Source of the DNA: a gamma proteobacterium HIMB55
Lineage (GTDB): Bacteria > Pseudomonadota > Gammaproteobacteria > Pseudomonadales > Halieaceae
Direction of reading: 5' to 3'
DNA: 64,000 nt
Assembly (NCBI GenBank): GCA_000227505.4
Contig: AGIF02000001.1
Coordinates: 2,314,035-2,378,034, forward strand
Shown here: piece by piece, positions 53,706-61,672 of the stretch
Layout: each line of letters opens with the position of its first letter
Position numbering within the stretch: position 1 is the first letter of the stretch
Made by a program: the position numbers and the translations under genes
Notes under the pieces: generated by a model
The model's database searches: none
What the model saw: only the letters and a program-made list of their open reading frames with translations
What the model was told of the DNA's origin: nothing

Positions 53706-55236
53706 AACCTAGCGCCACTTCACGAGAACTGTTTATGGTTTTCAGTGCTTCGTCACTTAAGGCTCTTTCCCGCTGAGGGCTCTTTCCCGCTGAGGGCTCT
53801 TTCCCGCTGAGGGCTCTTTCCCGCTGAGGGCTGTCTTTGGCTGAGGGCTCTCTTTGGCTGAGGGCTCTAACCGGTAACCTTCTCCAATTTTTCGCCCTCT
53901 CGTCCACTTGAAGACGCCCAGCGGGCGCCCAGCGACGCCGTACGCCGGGCGAGGGGGAGATATAAAACAGGTCACCGTTTTGGCCCGTAAGTGTGAGTGG
54001 CACGCCACAGCGCTGGGCAACGTTGGCATTCGCTTTCATATGACGTTGTTCGCCATGGACGGGAATGCAAACACTCGGCTTAATCACTTCGTATAGATCC
54101 GCCAACTCGTCCTCACACGGGTGGCCCGACGCGTGTAGCGTCGCACTCACTTCGTCCGCATGGATAACGCTAACGCCTCGGTCTTTCAGCCCAGTGATCA
54201 AACGGTGCACCGCCTCCTCATTCCCTGGGATCGTCTTTGACGAGAAGATAACCGTATCGCCCTCACCCAGTGACATATGAGGGTGGGTGTCCATCATCAG
54301 TCGATGCAGTGCAGCACCGATTTCGCCCTGGGTACCGGTTGCCACAGCCAGTACTTCCTCTTCAGGCAGATAACCCAAGTGCTCAGCCTCAATGATCGGC
54401 ACTTTCGGTTCGAAGACGCCGGCATTCTTCGCCGACCGAACCATGATATCGAGCGACCGCCCTAAAAGTCCGACGCGACGATCTGATACATAGGCTGCTC
54501 GGAAAATACTTTGGACACGCGCCACATTGCTGGCAAAGCAAGCGACAACTACCCGTCCTTTGAGTGAGGTAATTAACTTCACTAGGGCGTCGCCCACCTC
54601 TCCCTCGGTGGGCGATCGACCAGGCTTAGTTGCGTTGGTCGAGTCGCAAATCACAGCGTCGATACCTTTATCGCCAATGGCTTTCCACTGACTGGGGGAC
54701 CAACCACTACCAATCACAGGGCGAGTATCGATTTTCCAATCCGCCGTATGGAGGATCCGGCAATCGTCTGTCTCAATCAGAAGAGCGCAGGTCTCCGGTG
54801 TTGAATGCGTAATTGGCAGCCAGGTGACGCTAAATTGACCAATAACGTGCGTATCTCCGGGCATCACTTCGATAAGCGGCTCGGGAGGCGGCGCTCGCCG
54901 CCAAGCCGCTTTTTTGCGCAGTACCGCCGCCGCAAAGGGCGTTGCGTAAACGGGGCATTGCAACTCCTGCCATAAATACGGAACTGCGCCGAAATGATCC
55001 TCGTGAGCGTGGGTAATAATCAGTCCGTCGAGCGAATCGCGCTGACTTGCGATGAAGGTCGGGTCAGGCATTTGAATTGCTGGACGGCCTTGCGAGTCGG
55101 CGAGCCCCTGCTCGAAGGTAATCCCACAGTCGACCATTAAATAACGGTCTCCGTGTGAGAAAAGATTCATGTTCATACCGATCTCGCCGCAGCCGCCGAG
55201 TGGTAAAAACGCTGTCTTTGACGGTGGCTTTGTCAA
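53686..55236 (-). CDS. RNase J-like MBL/beta-CASP hydrolase with repeat-derived tail
   Basis: A 516-residue MBL protein of the RNase J-like branch. The N-terminus FLPLGGCGEIGMNMNLF, zinc motif ITHAHEDHFGAVPYLW, PITHSTPETCALLI, and the beta-CASP part with VACFASNVARVQSI and PVHGEQRHM are typical, so RNA 5'-exonuclease/endonuclease activity is plausible. After about residue 456 the protein becomes a low-complexity tail (RALSGKEPSAGKSPQ-like), encoded by a 17-bp tandem repeat, and then an apparently random end that runs into the aldose dehydrogenase gene. The natural C-terminus seems replaced or extended. Confidence 0.88.
   Translation of the reverse strand: MTKPPSKTAFLPLGGCGEIGMNMNLFSHGDRYLMVDCGITFEQGLADSQGRPAIQMPDPTFIASQRDSLDGLIITHAHEDHFGAVPYLWQELQCPVYATPFAAAVLRKKAAWRRAPPPEPLIEVMPGDTHVIGQFSVTWLPITHSTPETCALLIETDDCRILHTADWKIDTRPVIGSGWSPSQWKAIGDKGIDAVICDSTNATKPGRSPTEGEVGDALVKLITSLKGRVVVACFASNVARVQSIFRAAYVSDRRVGLLGRSLDIMVRSAKNAGVFEPKVPIIEAEHLGYLPEEEVLAVATGTQGEIGAALHRLMMDTHPHMSLGEGDTVIFSSKTIPGNEEAVHRLITGLKDRGVSVIHADEVSATLHASGHPCEDELADLYEVIKPSVCIPVHGEQRHMKANANVAQRCGVPLTLTGQNGDLFYISPSPGVRRRWAPAGRLQVDERAKNWRRLPVRALSQREPSAKDSPQRERALSGKEPSAGKSPQRERALSDEALKTINSSREVALGFSLHLR
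53760..53868 (+). repeat. 17-bp tandem repeat in the 3' end of the RNase J-like gene
   Basis: Unit gggctctttcccgctga; four near-identical copies (53760-53827; the first base of the first differs), two variant copies with gtctttggctga or ctctttggctga (53828-53861) and a partial seventh (53862-53868). Because 17 is not a multiple of three, three units give a 17-residue protein period, and the array is open in all three minus-strand frames. Confidence 0.95.
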
Positions 55237-55273
55237 CGCGAAATGCTTACTGGGAAAGGCTCAGAAGCCGTGG

Positions 55274-56395
55274 CTACCAACTATAGCCAACTCGCAGGTT
55301 ATATGACTGATCCACCGCATCTTTTCCTGCCGCGGCCGCGCCGTCGTAATCGATGGAAAACTCAGCCGCTGCTTCCAGCCCAAAGAAAAAGGGGAAACCA
55401 AGTCCAACTGTTGTATCGAGAATAAGGCTGTTGTCATCGCTGATATTTAAGATACCAACATGTGTGAGGTACAGACGGGAGTCCCCTCCCAACACCATGC
55501 TCTCGCCGGTAAAGTTCCAGTTTGCGCCGTAATACTCGGTATCCTCGGCGTTATAGAAATCTGTATCCACACGCACGAAACCTAATTCACCGTCGAGTTT
55601 GCCCCAAGAACCATTGAATAACTTTCGCCCGTAGTAAGGCCCGATGTAGCTTCGCAGCCGAATATCGGTAAATTCGTCGGCCTCAACTGATGCGTTCACC
55701 CCAAGGTAGTGTTTGGTCCAATCCTTTAGGTAGTAATCGTATTTGCCAATGATTTGCCAGTTGTCGGCTGAAGGCTTACTCACTCGCTCAAAGGAACCGT
55801 CACCCGAGGCCGAGGGTACAGTCACAATAGCGGTGTCCCGCTCAGCATTGGCTCTCAATGTAATTCGGTCACGAGTGCTGTCGAATTGCGTGTTTACAGC
55901 AATATCCAATTGATCCGCATCCGTGTTGCCTCGCGCTACCGTTAACGCGACTGAAGCCAAACCCTGCCATGCGTAGCCCTGCCCCATTTCCCACGGCTCG
56001 GGGTTAAGCTTGTCCACATCAGATAGTTTGACTATTTCGCCATCAGAAAGTGCGAGCAGCCCACTGGTAACAAGAAAAGGCGCTGCCTCAACTTTTCGGC
56101 CGTCTTTGAGCAACAAGGTAGCAATACTGAGGTCTTCGGCTGACGCCTCGATATCTTTAATCAAGCTCGACTCGATGGAGAGCTCGCGGTTAAAGCTGGT
56201 ATTTAACGTTACGGCGTCACTACGGTAGCTAACGATGTCACCGACAATGATAGAGCCATCAAAAAGTAGTACTCGAGACTGACTGAGCGCACTGGCCTGC
56301 ATAGGCCATGCGGATGCGATCAGAGCGATCGCAAGCAAAACAGGCAATAGCGACCAATCAGCAGATCGATCACGGTTCCAAGGTATAATAGACAT
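55274..56395 (-). CDS. DUF481-type outer-membrane protein
   Basis: A roughly 373-residue exported protein. N-terminal signal peptide (membrane segment about 16-35 ending QASA), a small N-terminal domain repeating VLLFDGSIIVGDIVSYRSDAV and LLLKDGRKVEAAPF, then a barrel with the DUF481 pattern (GLASVALTVARGNTDADQLDIAVN, LKDWTKHYLGVNASVEADEF, YIGPYYGRKLF) and C-terminal YSW. DUF481 proteins (YdiY-like) are outer-membrane proteins, some salt-induced. An ATG at 56419 is possible; the one at 56395 is preceded by GAAG and chosen. Confidence 0.85.
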   Translation of the reverse strand: MSIIPWNRDRSADWSLLPVLLAIALIASAWPMQASALSQSRVLLFDGSIIVGDIVSYRSDAVTLNTSFNRELSIESSLIKDIEASAEDLSIATLLLKDGRKVEAAPFLVTSGLLALSDGEIVKLSDVDKLNPEPWEMGQGYAWQGLASVALTVARGNTDADQLDIAVNTQFDSTRDRITLRANAERDTAIVTVPSASGDGSFERVSKPSADNWQIIGKYDYYLKDWTKHYLGVNASVEADEFTDIRLRSYIGPYYGRKLFNGSWGKLDGELGFVRVDTDFYNAEDTEYYGANWNFTGESMVLGGDSRLYLTHVGILNISDDNSLILDTTVGLGFPFFFGLEAAAEFSIDYDGAAAAGKDAVDQSYNLRVGYSW

Positions 56396-56476
56396 TGAGC
56401 AGTTCTTCGTTGAGCGCATCGGTAGGTTGCATTCGGCGACCCTCTTTCACGGAATAAAGGGCGAGTCAGGCAAGAT

Positions 56477-57832
56477 ATGAACAATGATAACAGTTGCGAT
56501 TTATTTGTCATCGGTGCGGGCTCTGGAGGCGTGCGCGCTGCACGCATTTCTGCAGGTCTCGGCGCCAAAGTCATCGTCGCCGAAGGACTGTATCTTGGTG
56601 GCACCTGCGTAAATGTAGGCTGTGTACCCAAAAAGCTCTACGTTTACGGAAGTGAATTCGGCAAGGCGTTTAAAGACGCCGAGGGCTTTGGCTGGACAGT
56701 TAACGGTACGTCGTTTGATTGGCCAACACTGCGCGATAATAAGACACGGGAAATCAGCCGGCTCAACAGCATTTACGACCGACTGCTTGAAGGTTCAGGT
56801 GCACAGGTTATAAGTGGTATGGCCACACTGATTGATGCGCACACGGTTGAAGTAAACGGGACGCAGTATCACGCAAAGAAAATTTTGCTTGCGACAGGAT
56901 CCTGGCCGACAAAACCGGAGTTTCCGGGTAATGAGCTTGCCATTACATCTAACGAAATCTTCGACCTTGATTCCTTTCCACAGCGGTTATTGGTCGTGGG
57001 TGGTGGTTATATCGCGACCGAGTTTGCCTGCATCTTCAATGGATTGGGCGCCCAGGTCACACAGCTTTACCGCGGCGACCTGTTCATGCGCGGCTTTGAT
57101 AACGATGTTCGAGTATTTGCTGCTGAAGAAATCAGAAAGACAGGCGTCGATTTGAGATTCAACAGCAACATCGTCTCTCTCACGCAAACCCATGAAGGCC
57201 TAGAAGCTCAGCTTACCGACGGCTCAAGTATGGTGGTTGATGCTGTGCTCTGCGCCACCGGTCGCCACCCTAATATCGAAGGCTTGGGCTTGGAAAAAAC
57301 AGCGGTAACACTCGACGCTCGCGGCTATGTCAGTGCCGATGAACGCTTCCAAACCGACGAGCCATCAATTTTCGCGCTCGGCGATATGACGGGCGGTCCA
57401 CAATTGACACCCGTTGCTATTGAGCAAGCAATGGCCTTTGCGCAAACCCAATTCGGAGATGCTGAGAAGGTGATGGACTATGCGTTCATACCAACCGCGG
57501 TGTTCTGCCAGCCCAATATCGGCACGGTTGGCTTTACCGAGGAAGCGTGTGAGGCCCGCGGAATCGATATTGATGTGTACCTGTCTGACTTTAAGCCAAT
57601 GAAGCACACGCTCAGTGGGCGAGACGAGCGCACTTTGATGAAGCTGATTGTCGACAAATCATCAGATCGCGTCATTGGGCTACACATGGTCGGCCCCGAT
57701 GCGGGCGAAATATGTCAGGGCATGGCGGTTGCTATGAAAGCAGGCGCGACCAAAGCAGACTTCGATAGCACCGTCGGCATTCACCCGACGGCTGCCGAGG
57801 AGTTCGTCACAATGAGAACAGCGCGCGGATGA
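56477..57832 (+). CDS. gor: Glutathione-disulfide reductase
   Basis: A 451-residue FAD/NADPH oxidoreductase reducing glutathione disulfide. FAD motif VIGAGSGGVRAA, redox pair Cys44/Cys49 (GGTCVNVGCVPKK), NADPH motif VVGGGYIATEFA, and the C-terminal HPTAAEEFVT with the active-site His-Glu pair are intact. Overlaps the TauE gene by 4 nt. Confidence 0.95.
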   Translation: MNNDNSCDLFVIGAGSGGVRAARISAGLGAKVIVAEGLYLGGTCVNVGCVPKKLYVYGSEFGKAFKDAEGFGWTVNGTSFDWPTLRDNKTREISRLNSIYDRLLEGSGAQVISGMATLIDAHTVEVNGTQYHAKKILLATGSWPTKPEFPGNELAITSNEIFDLDSFPQRLLVVGGGYIATEFACIFNGLGAQVTQLYRGDLFMRGFDNDVRVFAAEEIRKTGVDLRFNSNIVSLTQTHEGLEAQLTDGSSMVVDAVLCATGRHPNIEGLGLEKTAVTLDARGYVSADERFQTDEPSIFALGDMTGGPQLTPVAIEQAMAFAQTQFGDAEKVMDYAFIPTAVFCQPNIGTVGFTEEACEARGIDIDVYLSDFKPMKHTLSGRDERTLMKLIVDKSSDRVIGLHMVGPDAGEICQGMAVAMKAGATKADFDSTVGIHPTAAEEFVTMRTARG

Positions 57833-58581
57833 TGGATCTTGTTTGGTGGGAAATCGCGATACTCATCATCGCAGGCTTTGGTGCAGGCGTTGTTAACGTT
57901 ATGGCTGGAGGCGGCTCTATCTTAACCGTCCCTATTATGATGTTCTTGGGGATGCCAGGCCCCGTTGCTAATGGTACTAACCGCATCACGATCGTAGCGC
58001 ATAACGCATCAGCCATAGCGACTTACCTACGACATGGCGTGCCCCATGCAAAACTGTGCGCCACCCTAACCGCAGTTGCGATTCCTCCAGCACTACTCGG
58101 TGCTTGGCTCAGTACACGACTCAATAACGAGCAGTTTGAAGGCTTGCTAGCCTTTGTGATGGTGGCCGTTTTACTGCTTATGCAAGCCCCCCAAGGCAAG
58201 AAGAATGCATCAGCAGAGGATCAGCCCAAGAACCTTGCTCTGGGCCATGTGCTAATGGCGATGGCGGGGTTTTGGGGAGGCTTCATCCAAATTGGCATGG
58301 GCTTTGTCGTGCTACCAATCATGCATCGTGTCATGGGCCTTAGCCTCGTTAGCACGAACATCCTTAAGGTATTCATTATTTTCACCTACACCCTGCTCGC
58401 TATCTTTGTTTTTGCGGCGACCAGCGAGGTGCTTTGGGTTATCGGCGCAATTGCTGCGATTGGTAATGTGGCTGGTGGTATCGTCGGTGCGCGACTCACC
58501 CTAAGTCACGGCGAAGTACTCATAAGGCGCGTACTCACCGCGGCCATTATTGGCATGATCATTAAGCTGGTCTTTTTCTAA
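57829..58581 (+). CDS. TauE/SafE-family membrane transporter (sulfite exporter-like)
   Basis: A 250-residue membrane protein with about eight hydrophobic segments. It shows the family's two-half layout: GFGAGVVNVMAGGGSILTVPIM at the N-terminus and GFWGGFIQIGMGFVVLPIMHRV in the second half. The family exports sulfite, sulfoacetate or other small anions. ATGA overlap with glutathione reductase hints at a role around thiol or sulfur balance, but no substrate can be assigned. Confidence 0.88.
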   Translation: MMDLVWWEIAILIIAGFGAGVVNVMAGGGSILTVPIMMFLGMPGPVANGTNRITIVAHNASAIATYLRHGVPHAKLCATLTAVAIPPALLGAWLSTRLNNEQFEGLLAFVMVAVLLLMQAPQGKKNASAEDQPKNLALGHVLMAMAGFWGGFIQIGMGFVVLPIMHRVMGLSLVSTNILKVFIIFTYTLLAIFVFAATSEVLWVIGAIAAIGNVAGGIVGARLTLSHGEVLIRRVLTAAIIGMIIKLVFF

Positions 58582-58844
58582 GAGCGATTCGTTCTCGTAG
58601 CGACACGTTCTGACAGCAGTCGTTCTGTGAGCTTTCGGTCCTCGTTGTTCTTCAATGCAGGCACCGTGAACTCTCTCCGGTTTGGGTGCTGCATGCGCTA
58701 ATCGTTGTTTTGGTCTCGTAACACCTCGGTTAGCTGCTCTTTACGCAGATAACTCAGGATTCTGATGGTGTTCTTCTGATGACAGTTTCTCCTGCGAGTC
58801 GAGCATTGAACGCGGCGAAGACTCAACAACTTCGAACACTTAGC
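58582..58844. other. Intergenic region between convergent genes
   Basis: About 260 nt with no gene I can support. A 38-residue minus-strand frame (58578-58694) lacks a ribosome-binding site. No clear hairpin terminator is visible for either convergent gene. Confidence 0.5.
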
Positions 58845-59783
58845 TCACAGAGCAGCTGGTAGCGCCTCACCTCGCATACCCGAGACCAGATTACCCAACG
58901 CTAACTCGAACATCGCTCGTCTCGTTCGCTCAGTGGCACTGCCGACATGGGGCAGTAAAACGCATCCCGGCAAGGAATGGAAAACGCTGTCGAGGGGCAA
59001 GGGTTCTTCGCTGTAAACATCAAGACCCGCTCTTAACCTGCCAGAAGCTAACTCGTCAGCTAACGCCACCTCGTCGACAATGGCGCCTCGCGCAGTATTG
59101 ATCAGAATCGCCTTATCCTTCATCAAACCGAGTCGATCTCGGTTGATCAACGCTCGCGTCTCGTCAGTCAGTGCGATGTGGAGCGAGACGATGTCAGCGC
59201 ATGCCAAGAGGGTGTCAAGGTCCGTGAATTCAACACCTGCAACTTCTCGAGGCGAACGATTCCAAGCAATCACGCGACAACCAAAGCCAGCCAATCGTTC
59301 AGCAACCGCCTGCCCTATGGGGCCCATACCAACGAGCCCGACGGTGGATTTGCTTAAGTCAGTGCCCAGTAAAAGGTTTGGCTTCCATCCGTCACTCCAG
59401 GCGCCCTTGCGCACCAGCGAGTCACCTTCAGCGATGCGACGGCACACAGCCAACATCAACCCAATGGCCAAGTCTGCAGTGCTATCCGTGAGCACGCCGG
59501 GCGTGTGGCCAATCGCTATATTTCGCGACTTAGCGAATTCAACATCGATGTGGTCAACACCTACGGATACAGTAGAGATCACTTTTAAATGCGCCGCTTC
59601 GGACGGCGCCGCCTGATCGAGTGGGCGGGTTAATGTTGTCAGCACGCCCTCAACGTCGACTAACCATTCCGCGAGTGTCTCAGCGGGAATCGGGACTTCA
59701 CTCTCCCAAAAACGACAGTCGAACAGTTCACTGAGAAGACCCTTTGCGGCCTCAGGGATGGGGAAGGTGACTGCAACTTTCAT
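58845..59783 (-). CDS. D-2-hydroxyacid dehydrogenase (GhrB-type glyoxylate/hydroxypyruvate reductase)
   Basis: A 312-residue NAD(P)H-dependent dehydrogenase. Nucleotide motif GLVGMGPIGQAVAERLAG, catalytic Arg in INTARGAIVDE, Glu in DVYSEEPLP and His in LLPHVGSAT are all present. Likely substrates are glyoxylate or hydroxypyruvate. The start lies 1 nt beyond the MFS stop, so the two are coupled. Confidence 0.92.
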   Translation of the reverse strand: MKVAVTFPIPEAAKGLLSELFDCRFWESEVPIPAETLAEWLVDVEGVLTTLTRPLDQAAPSEAAHLKVISTVSVGVDHIDVEFAKSRNIAIGHTPGVLTDSTADLAIGLMLAVCRRIAEGDSLVRKGAWSDGWKPNLLLGTDLSKSTVGLVGMGPIGQAVAERLAGFGCRVIAWNRSPREVAGVEFTDLDTLLACADIVSLHIALTDETRALINRDRLGLMKDKAILINTARGAIVDEVALADELASGRLRAGLDVYSEEPLPLDSVFHSLPGCVLLPHVGSATERTRRAMFELALGNLVSGMRGEALPAAL

Positions 59784-59784
59784 A

Positions 59785-60984
59785 TCAGCTCAACTCCAAA
59801 CGCTTGAACTCTTTTGCGGCGGTAAATGACCAGAACACTAAAAATAACACCATCAGCCCACTGCCTAACCACGCCGTGTCAAAGCCCTCAGAGGACAACA
59901 ACCAGGCAGCAAAAAGTGGCCCAATGATTCTTCCTGCGGATGATGCAGAGGAGGTCAATCCCATCATTCTGCCGCGGTGATTCGGCTGCACAATCTCTGA
60001 TGCAATCGCGTTCAGTAGAGGAAGACAAACAGTGGATCCCGAGAAAGCAAAGAAAATCATCGCGGGCATCCATGTAGTTGCATCGCCTAGCGCGACAACA
60101 AACAACGACAGTGCAAAAACAACTGCACCAACCCGAAGTACATTTAAATGGCCAAAGACGCGGCTCAGTGTGGCAAGCAACCCGCCTTGCAAGGTAATCA
60201 TAGATACGCCCACAACGCCGAAGAAATAACCCACGTTTGAGGGTCCCCACTGATAAGCATCGGCCACCCAAAGTGGAAACAAGTAGATAATCGAACTCAC
60301 TGAGCAGGTGTGTGTCACGTACTGCATGAGTAACAACTTGTTCTTCCGCGGCGCCAGTACAGACGGTGGCGATTCATCCCTCGGGTCACCCACTTTCACC
60401 CCAGCGGGTTTCACCATCTGCGCTGGCAGCAACCAAAAGGCAAAAATGGCCGCAATAAACGACATAGCTGCCGCTGTGTAAAAAGGCAGTGCAAAGCTCT
60501 CTGAATCACCGGTCAACAAACCGCCAAGGACAGGACCTGCGATCAAGCCCAAGCCGAAAGCCGTACCCACCAGGCCCATGGCTTTCGCTCGCCGCTCGGG
60601 CGGACTGAGGTCAGCCATGAGTGCTGTCGCTACTGGCAAACTGCCAGCTGCCAACCCAGACAGGGCACGCCCTAAATAAACTTGAAACAGCGTATCTGAG
60701 AGTGCTGTCACAACGTAGGCGGCAGAACTCGCAAGAAGCGCAAGCACCAAGGCAAATCGTCGACCGGATCGATCGGACAAGCGCCCCCACAGCGGCGCAA
60801 TAACGGCAGCGCCTACGGCGTAGGTAATCATAATAAATGCGACGTCAGACGCGTCTCCACCCAAAGATGGCGCCATGAAAGGAAGAAGCGGTATTACCAG
60901 GCCAAAGCCGACTAGGTCGATAACAATGACCAAGAAAACAAACCAAATAAGCGGACTGTGTCGAGACGAATCACTCGATCGCAT
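59785..60984 (-). CDS. MFS transporter, DHA1/TetA-like
   Basis: A 399-residue protein with 12 expected membrane segments. The motif A loop is clear as LWGRLSDRSGRRFALV between segments 2 and 3, and GTAFGLGLIAGPVLGGLL is the motif C (antiporter) stretch, so drug/H+ or metabolite export is likely. GGAGCG precedes the ATG. Co-translated with the hydroxyacid dehydrogenase downstream. Confidence 0.9.
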   Translation of the reverse strand: MRSSDSSRHSPLIWFVFLVIVIDLVGFGLVIPLLPFMAPSLGGDASDVAFIMITYAVGAAVIAPLWGRLSDRSGRRFALVLALLASSAAYVVTALSDTLFQVYLGRALSGLAAGSLPVATALMADLSPPERRAKAMGLVGTAFGLGLIAGPVLGGLLTGDSESFALPFYTAAAMSFIAAIFAFWLLPAQMVKPAGVKVGDPRDESPPSVLAPRKNKLLLMQYVTHTCSVSSIIYLFPLWVADAYQWGPSNVGYFFGVVGVSMITLQGGLLATLSRVFGHLNVLRVGAVVFALSLFVVALGDATTWMPAMIFFAFSGSTVCLPLLNAIASEIVQPNHRGRMMGLTSSASSAGRIIGPLFAAWLLSSEGFDTAWLGSGLMVLFLVFWSFTAAKEFKRLELS

Positions 60985-61363
60985 CTGATTCGCGCTCCGC
61001 TGCAGTTAAGTGTCCACTGATACCACCGATTATGGTGTTGTCGATCTCGCGCACATGGCTCATTGCGATTATTTCAGAGAATAAGTGGATATGACCTCCG
61101 CCAAAAGTGTTGCGCGCATAAAACGTCTGTAACGCGCCAACAACACGCGGATCGATTACTTGTGCCGACAAAACAGCGAACGCAAATACCTGCGTTGACC
61201 GGCGCAACACATTGTAATTCAAAGCCTCGGATTGGCAATTAAACACCCGTCCCGCTCTACGTACCGATGGGTATCGATGCGCTTTGATGTCATAAGCTCT
61301 GTTGTGTTTTGTTAGAATTACCTTAGTATCGGCTTCAACCTTACGTGTACGGGTAGCGCCACC
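60985..61363. other. Divergent intergenic region upstream of the zinc-receptor locus
   Basis: About 380 nt. A 91-residue minus-strand frame overlaps it, but it has no recognisable homology and overlaps the MFS start, so I leave it out. The part before 61364 is AT-richer and must contain the promoter of the small exported protein. I looked for a Zur or Fur box and saw no convincing palindrome. Confidence 0.5.
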
Positions 61364-61630
61364 GTGAAATTTAGATTCTTGCTGTCAGCAATTATCGCCG
61401 CCTTCTTGGTGGTGGGTACGGCTGCGCACGAAGCTACCCACGATTATGCACCCGAGATTGGTCAGGAACTCGTCGATTGCCAGGGCTGTCATCTCCAGTC
61501 GAGTGAGGCGGAAGAGCTAGACCTTGAGTACTTCTTTTCCACGCAAACCACATACTTTCCAGCGTCAGCGCAAGCATTACGCCCCAACAGGTTTGGGCAT
61601 TACCGGAGTCGCGCGCCACCTAAGTTTTAA
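61364..61630 (+). CDS. Small exported protein (DUF2946-like) before the zinc TBDR
   Basis: An 88-residue protein: signal peptide (about 1-21), then His residues (HEATHD), a CQGCH, acidic residues and an end of RSRAPPKF. Small Cys/His-containing exported proteins of the DUF2946 type, often with an RAPP-like end, commonly precede metal-related TonB receptors; this one fits. CQGCH also matches the haem motif CxxCH, but the protein has no cytochrome fold. It ends 42 nt before the TBDR and is probably co-transcribed. A metal-sensing or delivery role is a guess. GTG start is chosen from the frame. Confidence 0.65.
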   Translation: MKFRFLLSAIIAAFLVVGTAAHEATHDYAPEIGQELVDCQGCHLQSSEAEELDLEYFFSTQTTYFPASAQALRPNRFGHYRSRAPPKF

Positions 61631-61672
61631 GTCAGAACAACCCGTCCGAACTTAAAATTTAGGAGTAATTCC

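Noticed and set aside
53760-53868. Tandem repeats considered as a CRISPR array
   Set aside because: Units are directly adjacent without unique spacers and no cas gene is nearby; it is a simple 17-bp tandem repeat.
58578-58694. A 38-residue minus-strand frame in the convergent intergenic region
   Set aside because: No ribosome-binding site, no hydrophobic or conserved features, and it overlaps the end of the TauE gene.
60971-61246. A 91-residue minus-strand open frame upstream of the MFS gene
   Set aside because: It overlaps the MFS start, which has its own good ribosome-binding site, and I see no family, signal peptide or composition supporting it.
61300-61363. Possible Zur or Fur box before the zinc-receptor locus
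   Set aside because: The AT-rich sequence has no convincing inverted repeat matching the GTTATAATATAAC-like pattern.
61364-61630. CxxCH (CQGCH) in the small exported protein read as a c-type cytochrome
   Set aside because: The protein is too short and lacks a distal Met and cytochrome helices; a metal or disulfide role fits better.
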